This document shows positions 25,883 to 32,596 of a stretch of 64,000 bases of DNA, piece after piece. This DNA comes from Candidatus Nitrosotenuis cloacae (GTDB taxonomy: Archaea; Thermoproteota; Nitrososphaeria; Nitrososphaerales; Nitrosopumilaceae): positions 62,001-126,000 of the forward strand of contig NZ_JAPPVQ010000015.1 of the NCBI RefSeq assembly GCF_026768455.1, given 5' to 3'. Numbering within the stretch: the stretch's first letter is position 1; each line of letters opens with the position of its first letter. Below the pieces are notes generated by a model. That model ran no database searches and was not told the origin of the DNA. It saw nothing but the letters and a program-made list of their open reading frames with translations. The translations under genes were made by a program, and so were the position numbers.

Positions 25883-26968
25883 TTATTTTTTGCTTAGTGA
25901 ATCAAGCTCTTCTTTCATCATTTTTGCAAGTTCATCTTTGAGATTCGTTGTGATTTTGAATTGTTCACTAGCTTCATTGAGGTATCGTAGATCATAAGAA
26001 CCAACGACATTTGTCGATTTGTTAACAGATAATGAAATGGCGTCTACATATTCCATGATTTTTGTATGTAGTTGAAGGTATTTCGGAGGTAATTGTTCAT
26101 AAGCACTTGCAAGAGATGCTTTTTCTTTGCTAATTGTTTCAGAATATCCATGAAGTTTAGTCAACATTGATTCTTTCTTGAATTCCAACGGTTCATTCGC
26201 CTGATTTCTCAATAATGCATCATTTGCAAGTTTCATATGTTGATTAAAAAATTCCAAATCCACATCAGACAGCATAAAGGTTTCTGCAGTAAGAGTCATT
26301 TTTTCTATCCAATGCGAAAGATCTGCAGGACACATACTGCCAACACCAGTTGAAAGTTCATTCCATTGCCGAATTACATCAGGATCATTTGCACCCAGAA
26401 TTGACAGATTATTTATTGCATTCATACCTAGTTCCTCATAATCTTGTCCAGACGTGTGTTTAGTAGCAGAATAACAATCAGACGCATACATTCCATAGCT
26501 TTTCATCGTATTTGCAAAATCATCATTTACCTGTAGAATGGGTTCGAGTTTTTCAAGCATTGTTGTAAATATACCAATATCACTAACTATGGTTTTGTCA
26601 GACTGAACATCAGGAGTTGTAATTAATTCAGATGTCTTTGATGATGAGTCTTTTTCTTGAGCATCATCACCAAGTAGACGTAATTGAGAAATTCTTGGAT
26701 CATCGCAGACTGGGAGTCGAGATTTAAGAGAATTACACGCTGAAATTATTTCCAATGCAGCTTCTCTACACTTATCATTTTTTATGACAACATTATCTTT
26801 TGTACACATATCCAGCAAATCATTTGCAGTTTTTTCCATTTCGAGATATCGATTTATCGAATTTTGTTGTTCATCATCTTGGTTTGCGATTTTATTTAGT
26901 TGATAAGATAATGCAATAATAGAAAAGATTACAACAATTCCAGAAAAAATTAAAATTTTTCTTGTCAT
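25883..26968 (-). CDS. Membrane-anchored protein, paralogue of the 25189 gene
   Basis: 361 aa: N-terminal membrane segment (residues 4-24) and an external domain with C55, C67, C78 and C88, the last followed by DDPRI. C-x10-C-x9-C and the following [HD]D-x-RI agree with the 25189 protein, so the two share a module in opposite orientation. The remaining 250 residues are helical with two more cysteines. Function unknown. Confidence 0.65.
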   Translation of the reverse strand: MTRKILIFSGIVVIFSIIALSYQLNKIANQDDEQQNSINRYLEMEKTANDLLDMCTKDNVVIKNDKCREAALEIISACNSLKSRLPVCDDPRISQLRLLGDDAQEKDSSSKTSELITTPDVQSDKTIVSDIGIFTTMLEKLEPILQVNDDFANTMKSYGMYASDCYSATKHTSGQDYEELGMNAINNLSILGANDPDVIRQWNELSTGVGSMCPADLSHWIEKMTLTAETFMLSDVDLEFFNQHMKLANDALLRNQANEPLEFKKESMLTKLHGYSETISKEKASLASAYEQLPPKYLQLHTKIMEYVDAISLSVNKSTNVVGSYDLRYLNEASEQFKITTNLKDELAKMMKEELDSLSKK

Positions 26969-27065
26969 ACTAACGGCTAAATCAGAACGAATTTCTTTAT
27001 AGTTTTCTCATTACATCGATGACAAAACAATAGAATGTCTTGAAAGAGATAAGAATTTGTGATAA

Positions 27066-27728
27066 TTATGATTCTTGATCGATAGAGATTTTTCCTGTTT
27101 CGAGCTTTTTTACAGCTGCTGCAAGTGCCTTTAGTTCCATGTCATATCTCATGAGTATTGAGAGATTTGGTAGATCAGTCGTGAAGACCTTGCGAGCATT
27201 ATCTAGCTGAATGACTATTTTGGGTTCTCCTGCAGGCTGAGTCCAGATGTAAAGATCATGGATTTCGGTATCTGCTGCAACTCCAGACGATACTGCTGCA
27301 GGCATTACTCCACCATCGTTTCTTATGAACATGAAATCCTGATCGTTTCTAATAGTTGAAAACGACAATCCGACAAAATTTCCAGTTGGTGAATCTCCGT
27401 TTACCATCGCACTGTCTGCAATGCTAGTTAAACCAATGAAAACTCTCTCACTGTTTAGCTGATTTAGCTTGAATCTGAAATAAGCACAAACTCCCATGGC
27501 CCTGCAATACATGAGATCTCCTTTAACTCCTGCCACATTATTGAGAGTTCCATCTGTAGATATGCTGTTTCGGATTCCCTTGTTGTCAATTGCAGCCCCT
27601 AGTGTTCCTCCAAGCTGTACACTGTCAGCTGCTGAAATAATTTTAGGAACGCCCTGGTTTATCTGCGGATAGACATTAGTAATTCTTCTTTCTCTGTTGT
27701 TTTGGAATATGGCAAGATCAAATGTCAA
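27066..27728 (-). CDS. Possible structural protein with beta-sandwich (LamG-like) fold
   Basis: 220 aa with a beta-rich, glycine-containing middle (FIGLTSIADSA, NFVGLSFST, FMFIRNDGG, LYIWTQPAG) that resembles concanavalin-like domains found in phage tail and capsid decoration proteins. Its base use appears closer to the host than that of its AT-rich neighbours. No signal peptide. A capsid, fibre or cell-surface role is possible but unproven. Confidence 0.5.
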   Translation of the reverse strand: MTFDLAIFQNNRERRITNVYPQINQGVPKIISAADSVQLGGTLGAAIDNKGIRNSISTDGTLNNVAGVKGDLMYCRAMGVCAYFRFKLNQLNSERVFIGLTSIADSAMVNGDSPTGNFVGLSFSTIRNDQDFMFIRNDGGVMPAAVSSGVAADTEIHDLYIWTQPAGEPKIVIQLDNARKVFTTDLPNLSILMRYDMELKALAAAVKKLETGKISIDQES

Positions 27729-27825
27729 TGAGAATCATTGAACCGAATTTACAAATAAAGAACTTGTTTGGTTATGCAAATCTGCATTACTTTGTTTATG
27801 CTATTACAAATAATAGACTATAATT

Positions 27826-27993
27826 TCAATCTGAGATTTTTTCAATGTCTTCTCCCTCAAAAATTGGATCTGTGATGCAATCTTGGCAGATTCGAACGTG
27901 ATACTCTGTCTTGTTGACTATGATTTTTCTAGTAATTACAAAGTTACCGTGTTTACAGCGTAGCTTAACAATTGGAAGTTCTTGTTCGAACAT
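27826..27993 (-). CDS. Small CxxC protein (55 aa)
   Basis: ATG start at 27993, TGA at 27826. Sequence features: basic, KLRCKHG then RICQDCITD, giving three cysteines plus His that could bind zinc, and an acidic tail. Similar tiny zinc proteins occur in archaeal plasmids and viruses. The gene is short, but the frame is intact and the composition protein-like. Confidence 0.5.
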   Translation of the reverse strand: MFEQELPIVKLRCKHGNFVITRKIIVNKTEYHVRICQDCITDPIFEGEDIEKISD

Positions 27994-28150
27994 CAGTAAA
28001 GAAACACAATCATTCTAAATTAAGTTGCCCTTTCAGATTCAAAAAATATTCCTCGGGACATGCTTGGTCGCATATTTTTCTACTTACATTAATGTATATA
28101 TTGTTTACTGTAATGTTAATATTTAATAGAAATAAGTACTAGAAAGTCAT

Positions 28151-28342
28151 ATGCAAGACGATTTGGGAAGAAAAGTGACCATTGAAGAGCTAGAATGCCT
28201 TCGTTGCAATCACACTTGGTGGCCCAAGATAAATGACGATGGAAAACCTGCGCATCCTGGAACTTGCCCCAAATGTAGGTCACCATATTGGGAAAAACCA
28301 ATACAAAGAAAATCAGTGAGTGAGTCTAGGAAGAAGAAATAA
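28151..28342 (+). CDS. Small zinc-ribbon protein
   Basis: 63 aa: CLRCNHTWWP and CPKCRSPYW form a complete two-CxxC zinc ribbon with aromatic residues, followed by a lysine-rich tail. ATG start after an AT-rich region (28081-28150) that could hold the promoter. It may bind nucleic acid. Not linked to a neighbouring operon; the next gene is convergent. Confidence 0.65.
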   Translation: MQDDLGRKVTIEELECLRCNHTWWPKINDDGKPAHPGTCPKCRSPYWEKPIQRKSVSESRKKK

Positions 28343-28351
28343 CAGTGTGAT

Positions 28352-28780
28352 CTATTTGTCGGGCTGTGTTGATGCATGTTTTTTCATAAAGTTAGTGAAT
28401 TTGTGATACATCGGCATCATATCCAATATTGCTAGTTTTTTCGCCGATACATCCACAATGGTTCTTTCAAGATGAAGTTTCTGCCATATTTCCAGTGTAG
28501 GATCATTCCGCATGTTTTTTAGATTTTGAATGCATTCTTCGATTCTCTCAATTTGTTTCTGGCAATCGAGAACGAATCCTCCTAATGCTTGTTCATTAAC
28601 CCATAGTTCTGCTTCTTTCATTACCCATTGTTTATCACGCTTTACAGTAGATGGTGAAATTTTTAGCTCCAATGCAATTTCGTCAATTGACTTGCTTAGC
28701 ATCATGCACTGCGCAACTTTGGAACGTCTAGCTAGAGATTTTACAGTAATTTTCTCATCATTTGATTCGTAATCGCTCAA
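28352..28780 (-). CDS. HTH protein, terminase-small-subunit or transposase-like HTH
   Basis: 142 aa. Residues 14-50 form a helix-turn-helix (QCMMLSKSIDEIALELKI, then SPSTVKRDKQW), followed by a helical region that could mediate oligomerisation. Small terminase subunits and replication regulators have this pattern. No large terminase is recognised in the element, so packaging is not supported. It could instead be a regulator. Confidence 0.6.
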   Translation of the reverse strand: MSDYESNDEKITVKSLARRSKVAQCMMLSKSIDEIALELKISPSTVKRDKQWVMKEAELWVNEQALGGFVLDCQKQIERIEECIQNLKNMRNDPTLEIWQKLHLERTIVDVSAKKLAILDMMPMYHKFTNFMKKHASTQPDK

Positions 28781-28894
28781 TACTTTCTGTATTAGCTAGT
28801 TGCAGTAAAAAACAACTTGTTAGTACCCTCCCCCCCAAGCTCAAATCTCATGGCTGGAAATGAGCTAGTAAGTATCATTTTGCCCTTTGGTAAT

Positions 28895-28911
28895 GGTGCA
28901 GAATCTGCACC
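28895..28911. terminator. Hairpin with T-run and adjacent palindromes
   Basis: GGTGCAG-AAT-CTGCACC followed by TTTTTC on the plus strand; next to it (28921-28935) are two 8-bp palindromes, TGCCGGCA and TACCGGTA. The hairpin follows the stop of the 28931-29440 gene on the minus strand. It probably ends transcription or is a protein-binding site. Confidence 0.5.
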
Positions 28912-28930
28912 TTTTTCAAATGCCGGCAAA

Positions 28931-29440
28931 TTACCGGTATAATGTATGATAAACGTAGGGATAATCAGAAGTTACAGTCTTACGCCCTTCTGAAGATAGC
29001 TTAGCCAAGACTTTGGCCCACACATGAAGATGGTAGGCTGATTCTGCCAAGGCATTTAGTGTTGAAGCGTCTTGTTTTCTTAGGAATGGGAGCATTTTCT
29101 CCTCAGGATGATCAAGGATGGAGGGAGTCGAAACATAGTCAGGATCAATGTAAGAATCCAAGGTATTGGGTTTCTCATCAAAATATCTAATAAAAACATC
29201 TACAAAATTTGAAATTATACTAGATGCATCAGTATTGTTTTTTCTTCCTATCTCTTGTAATATCTTAAAACTGTCAGAATCATACAGTACAAGATTCGTA
29301 TTTCTTGTCTTTTCTTCTCTCTTTCTCTTTTTCATGTATGTGTGTATGTATGTATATACATGATTTGTGTTAGGTTTAGTAGTATTAGATTTCTCTAGAG
29401 TGGAAATAGAGGTTTGTTCATCAAGATCAGAATGAATCAT
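28931..29440 (-). CDS. Unknown protein, overlaps C2H2 gene
   Basis: 169 aa, acidic and helical. The N-terminal part holds a low-complexity tract (HVYTYIHTYM) coded by a TATGTA-type repeat. The middle segment DSFKILQEIGRKNNTDASSI then ISNFVDVFIRYF resembles a ribbon-helix-helix or helical domain. It overlaps the C2H2 protein gene by 4 nt (ATGA), so both are in one operon. Confidence 0.55.
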   Translation of the reverse strand: MIHSDLDEQTSISTLEKSNTTKPNTNHVYTYIHTYMKKRKREEKTRNTNLVLYDSDSFKILQEIGRKNNTDASSIISNFVDVFIRYFDEKPNTLDSYIDPDYVSTPSILDHPEEKMLPFLRKQDASTLNALAESAYHLHVWAKVLAKLSSEGRKTVTSDYPYVYHTLYR

Positions 29441-29682
29441 GCTTTAATCATTCCAATGTCAATTGTTTGTTGCATGGTAGTTTCCAGAGTTCGAACTAGA
29501 CGCAAGACATTCGGCATTACATTAAGCTCGTCTTCAAGATGTTCACATCGAAGATGGCATTTTAGAGAATGTGAGCTTTGAAACGTTCTAGATCTCTTTT
29601 TGAGCTTCAAACAGATTGGACAGAAAAGCCTCAACCCCAACAAGTTGTTTATTTGTAAGGATCTACAAACCAATGCTAACAA
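29437..29682 (-). CDS. C2H2 zinc-finger protein
   Basis: 81 aa, TTG start at 29682 (an in-frame TTG three codons on is an alternative). The finger is FCPICLKLKK...FQSSHSLKCHLRCEH: C-x2-C, then F and L core residues, then H-x-x-x-x-H, which is the eukaryote-like C2H2 pattern seen in some archaeal viruses and plasmids. A GGAGA lies upstream. Probably binds DNA. Overlaps the next gene by 4 nt. Confidence 0.6.
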   Translation of the reverse strand: MLALVCRSLQINNLLGLRLFCPICLKLKKRSRTFQSSHSLKCHLRCEHLEDELNVMPNVLRLVRTLETTMQQTIDIGMIKA

Positions 29683-29700
29683 TCTCCTTTCCTGGAGAAT

Positions 29701-29740
29701 GAATCTGAAGGCCAGTATTTGAGCACGAGCCTTCAGATTC
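29701..29740. repeat. 11-bp perfect inverted repeat with 18-nt loop
   Basis: GAATCTGAAGG (29701) and CCTTCAGATTC (29730), followed by TTTTATTTTATAAAA on the plus strand. It lies between the small zinc gene (29761) and the C2H2 gene (29682), so it could be a leader element, an attenuator, or a terminator. Confidence 0.5.
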
Positions 29741-29760
29741 TTTTATTTTATAAAATGAAA

Positions 29761-29928
29761 TCAAGGAATCTTTTCCTCCTCAATAACAAAACGCTTGTCT
29801 TCTTGCAGATAGCAGGAAGTACAACACTCCAGATGATATGTTCCTGTAGAACCACCATCAATAGTGAGACGATGTTTCTTTGGGCGAGCACATTTACACA
29901 TAAAAACAGTAAGAGATGGACCAGTCAT
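29761..29928 (-). CDS. Small Cys-rich protein, 55 aa
   Basis: ATG at 29928 overlaps the preceding gene's stop (ATGA), so it is translationally coupled. Features: FMCKCARPKKH and LECCTSC give five cysteines and a His, a likely zinc knuckle. Function unknown; it follows a putative antitoxin-like gene, so a paired small-protein module is possible. Confidence 0.55.
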   Translation of the reverse strand: MTGPSLTVFMCKCARPKKHRLTIDGGSTGTYHLECCTSCYLQEDKRFVIEEEKIP

Positions 29929-30056
29929 TTCTTCGCCTTGAGTAAATTTGTAATAACATCGTTGAAAGAATCTCCAGCTGTGCCAAGTGATTTTAATCGA
30001 TTATAGTTTTCTTCAGTAACAGTGATGTGTCGTAATGTTTTTGCGTTTACCGCCAT
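29925..30056 (-). CDS. VapB-like ribbon-helix-helix protein, 43 aa
   Basis: ATG at 30056. Sequence: a short beta strand (LRHITVTEENYNRL) and two helices (KSLGTAGDSFNDVITNLL), matching archaeal antitoxin-like VapB/RHH proteins. A tandem operator lies just upstream at 30066-30083. No PIN toxin follows; the next gene is a zinc protein, so a classic toxin-antitoxin pair is not established. Confidence 0.6.
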   Translation of the reverse strand: MAVNAKTLRHITVTEENYNRLKSLGTAGDSFNDVITNLLKAKK

Positions 30057-30065
30057 AGTATAGAT

Positions 30066-30083
30066 TAGTTTAACTAGTTTAAC
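30066..30083. promoter_or_regulatory. Tandem 9-bp operator repeat upstream of RHH gene
   Basis: TAGTTTAAC twice in a row, creating the palindrome AACTAGTT at the junction. It starts 10 nt from the RHH start codon, the usual position for autoregulation. Confidence 0.55.
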
Positions 30084-30095
30084 AGAAGTATTATC

Positions 30096-30247
30096 AAAGT
30101 GCGGTACCGCACTTTCGGATATGATCTGAAAGTGCCATTAGGACACTTTGTGAATAGTTCCTAAATGAAAGTACTATGACAGTACTTTGAGAATAGTTCC
30201 GTTTAGAATACGTTGATTGTTGGGTGACCCAACTTTCAGAATAGTTC
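30096..30247. repeat. Array of four divergent hairpins with GAATAGTTC spacers
   Basis: Unit 1: a 20-bp perfect palindrome at 30096-30115. Unit 2: AAAGTG...CACTTT (30129-30149). Unit 3: AAAGTACT-ATGAC-AGTACTTT (30168-30188). Unit 4: GTTGGGT-G-ACCCAAC (30219-30233). Units 2-4 are each followed by GAATAGTTC (30152, 30191, 30239). The stems keep pairing while the sequence changes. It ends directly at the integrase stop codon. It could be an origin, an integrase arm-site set, or a structured RNA. Confidence 0.7.
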
Positions 30248-31525
30248 TCAGAGTTTTGTTGTCGGTTTGGATTTAATCTCACATCGTTCTGAGATTTCCT
30301 GTCGTTTCTTCACCTTTGCAAGCTCTTCTTTGATTGCTTCCTGATCGATCTGCAGTTGCATAATCATTCTGTTCTTTGCTTCAAGCTCGGTGTTTTTATT
30401 CCTAAGAACTAGATTTTCTGCCTTGGCCTTTTCTTCGGTTGAGATTGTCAGATTAGGTACAGCGTTAAGATATTCTTCAATCAGTTCAAAGATGTGTGCT
30501 TGGTAGTAGTTTCTGTCTAGCTTAATCAGACCAGTGTGATTCATCATGAATTCTTTTTTTATTAATGCTGCAAGCGGTGAATCCTTGGAAAGGGTTTCCT
30601 TGTTTGCCTTGTTAAAGAATCTCCTAAAACCATTCATTGCAGGAACCTCATGACGTCTCTTTCCCTTCACCAAGGGTGTTCTCATTCCAGCTCGTTTTAG
30701 AACATCATCGATTCTAGCTCGGATTGCGTTTGGTGGAAGTATTCGAACAAATGCGCCATCCTTTTTGAAAAGAGGTTCTTCTGGTTTTGGTTCCTTCCCA
30801 ATTTGCTGAATCCATTCTTTTTTGTAGTCTTGAATTGATTCGTAAGCTTCAGGTGTGATGAATCCAGGATATTCATCAGGAGTATTCTTGTAAATGGTTA
30901 TTATTGCACATGCAATTGTTGCAGCAGCTTGCTCTGATTCGGTGATTTCAAAGGTTAGCTTGTCACCTATTTTGTAGACAGGTCGTATATCGCCCCAAGA
31001 GAGATTAAATCCACCTACACGAATTCCAGAGCTTGCTGCAACAAGCATGATTGCCCTATCTATGGCCCCATTGCCGAACTTGAGCATGGATGAGATTTCC
31101 TCGCTAGTATATGCTCGACCCTTTTCATTATTATCGAGTTCTGGGAAGGTAGCTATTACTCTACGCCAGACCAGTGGAACATTATTCATCTCGAATAGCT
31201 TCCTAATCGGTTTGAAATAGTTTGGAATTGTGGTAGGGTTAAGGTAGTTTGGGTCATTCTTTGGAAGCTCGGATCTTTGTTTTAGTTTCTTTGATAATGC
31301 AAGCATAACAGACATTCCCCAATCAGAGTCTTTCTTGGTTTTATTGACAAGCTGTGCAGCTCTGTCCTCAAAGCTTCCCTGCAGGACATTTTCTAGGATA
31401 TCATTGAGAATTTTACGTAAGGTCCTGGTGTACTTGTTCTTAGTTTCCTTTGATTTTATGCCATGATAGAATAATTCTAGAGGATTCTGGCTCAAAACTT
31501 CCAGATCCTCATTCTCTATTTTCAT
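30248..31525 (-). CDS. Tyrosine integrase of the element
   Basis: 425 aa from ATG 31525 (an in-frame TTG at 31540 is possible). N-terminal core-binding domain, then catalytic boxes: Arg in SSGIRVGG, the second Arg in AMNGFRRFF (the usual His is Asn here), MNHTG for the later His box, and the nucleophile Tyr in DRNYYQAH. The C-terminal 60 residues are a coiled coil (STEEKAKAENLVLRNKN, then EAIKEELAKVKKR). It performs site-specific integration at the adjacent repeat. Confidence 0.88.
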   Translation of the reverse strand: MKIENEDLEVLSQNPLELFYHGIKSKETKNKYTRTLRKILNDILENVLQGSFEDRAAQLVNKTKKDSDWGMSVMLALSKKLKQRSELPKNDPNYLNPTTIPNYFKPIRKLFEMNNVPLVWRRVIATFPELDNNEKGRAYTSEEISSMLKFGNGAIDRAIMLVAASSGIRVGGFNLSWGDIRPVYKIGDKLTFEITESEQAAATIACAIITIYKNTPDEYPGFITPEAYESIQDYKKEWIQQIGKEPKPEEPLFKKDGAFVRILPPNAIRARIDDVLKRAGMRTPLVKGKRRHEVPAMNGFRRFFNKANKETLSKDSPLAALIKKEFMMNHTGLIKLDRNYYQAHIFELIEEYLNAVPNLTISTEEKAKAENLVLRNKNTELEAKNRMIMQLQIDQEAIKEELAKVKKRQEISERCEIKSKPTTKL

Positions 31526-31568
31526 AGCATCACTATGCAATGTGGAACCATAAAAAGAACTGTATAGT

Positions 31569-31584
31569 AGCGGGTCTGGTGGGA
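31569..31584. repeat. Right attachment-site repeat (attR)
   Basis: AGCGGGTCTGGTGGGA again, followed by TTCGTATC, which resembles a T-loop (TTCGAAT) and extends the tRNA-3'-end likeness at this end. It lies 29 nt outside the integrase start. 31541-31684 holds no gene. Confidence 0.7.
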
Positions 31585-31684
31585 TTCGTATCTTCTGATT
31601 TAATTTCTATCGAGTTTCATAAATACTCCATACATGTGGATTATTTGAAACTAAAAAACCAGTCCTGATTCTGGGATAAAACCA

Positions 31685-32044
31685 CTAATCCTGGTTTGCG
31701 CCACACTCGGTGCAGAATTTAGCATTATTGGAAATCTTTGCACCACACTCTGAGCAAAACTTTACATCCGTGCCTGCTATGTTGACGCTGCCATACATCC
31801 CTGTGTTTCTTACGGCTCCTGTTGGCTCATAGTGTTCGTCGTCGATTATCTCTACTGGGGCAAAGTCCTTCTCTTCTACATATGCCATTATTCTTGGAAT
31901 GGTACTGGACTTGTCCTTTGGATCCGGGATCATATCAGCAAGCCAAAATGAATAGCGCATCAGTGTGAGTTCAGGCGTTGAAAACGCCAACGTGTGCGCA
32001 GACATATAGTCCTGCGCCGCCTGCTTTCCGTTGAAAACCTTCAT
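31685..32044 (-). CDS. Zinc-ribbon protein, host
   Basis: 119 aa. N-terminal part helical with aromatic residues (FWLADMIPDPKD); the C-terminal part has CSECGAKI and CTECGANQ, a two-CxxC ribbon almost identical in style to those of the 1479 and 2702 proteins. It is the first host gene after the integrated element. Function unknown. Confidence 0.7.
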   Translation of the reverse strand: MKVFNGKQAAQDYMSAHTLAFSTPELTLMRYSFWLADMIPDPKDKSSTIPRIMAYVEEKDFAPVEIIDDEHYEPTGAVRNTGMYGSVNIAGTDVKFCSECGAKISNNAKFCTECGANQD

Positions 32045-32075
32045 GAAATTATCATATTTTGAACATCTATAATGT

Positions 32076-32510
32076 TTACTGGTTTTTGCCAGACAGGGAT
32101 TCTATTCTTCCCCGATACTTTTCTTTGTAGAGCATCCTACACGATGTGCAACAAAAAAACCTCTCAAAATTTCCAAATTTGAGTGTGGTCGGCTTGTCAG
32201 GAACCGGACCCTCGCAAAAATCACATGACATCTTGACGAGCATATTCTTACCAATCTTGACGTTCTGGTGCTTGAGCATCTTGGAGCGAACGTTGCCAAG
32301 CTTTGCCCCTGCTTCGTCCTCCAGCATCCCCAAATCAATCAACGGCTGCACACCCTTTACGAGGCCGATATTGACCAGTCTCTCATATCGTGCCTGTACT
32401 GCGGGCGTGCTCATCTTTATCTCCCGTGATATCTGCCTAAACGACTTTCGTCCGTCTTTAATCAGTGACTCTAGGATGGCAACATCGACTTCGTCAAGCT
32501 TGAACGGCAT
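32076..32510 (-). CDS. Lrp/AsnC-type HTH with TRASH metal-sensing domain (copper regulator)
   Basis: 144 aa. Residues 1-60 are an Lrp-family winged helix (VDVAILESLIKDGRKSF, SREIKMSTPAVQARYERL). The C-terminal third is a TRASH domain: CDFCEGP then FFCCTSCRMLYKEKY, which binds copper or similar metals. Such regulators (CopT/CopR) control archaeal copper ATPases. The gene is divergent from copA with a palindrome between. It probably senses Cu(I); repressor or activator is unknown. Confidence 0.85.
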   Translation of the reverse strand: MPFKLDEVDVAILESLIKDGRKSFRQISREIKMSTPAVQARYERLVNIGLVKGVQPLIDLGMLEDEAGAKLGNVRSKMLKHQNVKIGKNMLVKMSCDFCEGPVPDKPTTLKFGNFERFFCCTSCRMLYKEKYRGRIESLSGKNQ

Positions 32511-32538
32511 GGTGTTTTATGTAGTCCTCAACTTATGT

Positions 32539-32556
32539 ACTTTACATTTGTAAAGT
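32539..32556. promoter_or_regulatory. Palindromic operator between copper regulator and copA
   Basis: ACTTTACA-TT-TGTAAAGT, 8-bp perfect arms, 2-bp spacer. It lies 29 nt from the regulator start and 41 nt before the copA ATG chosen. The likely binding site of the TRASH regulator. Confidence 0.7.
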
Positions 32557-32596
32557 GTATCTGTTATGTATGCCATACTCTTATGATGTATGGGAA

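Larger units (their letters stand above)
13211..31584. mobile_element. Integrative element, about 18.4 kb, with tyrosine integrase
   Basis: Bounded by an exact 16-bp direct repeat at 13211-13226 and 31569-31584. The integrase gene lies just inside the right copy. The interior is visibly more AT-rich than the flanks, most genes are unrecognised, transcription directions alternate often, and the flanking genes are ordinary host genes. Contents include a DprA/phosphoribosyltransferase pair, a nuclease/PIN operon, many single-TM proteins, zinc-ribbon proteins, a possible structural protein and a hairpin array. No large terminase, portal or conjugation ATPase was recognised, so it is a virus-like or plasmid-like element of unknown type. 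Confidence 0.75.

Noticed and set aside
29719-30006. Plus-strand frame of 95 codons
   Set aside because: Lies opposite two better-supported minus-strand small genes with family-like sequence.
30096-30247. Hairpin array as a CRISPR array
   Set aside because: The stems differ in sequence, spacers are conserved rather than unique, unit spacing is irregular, and no cas genes are near.
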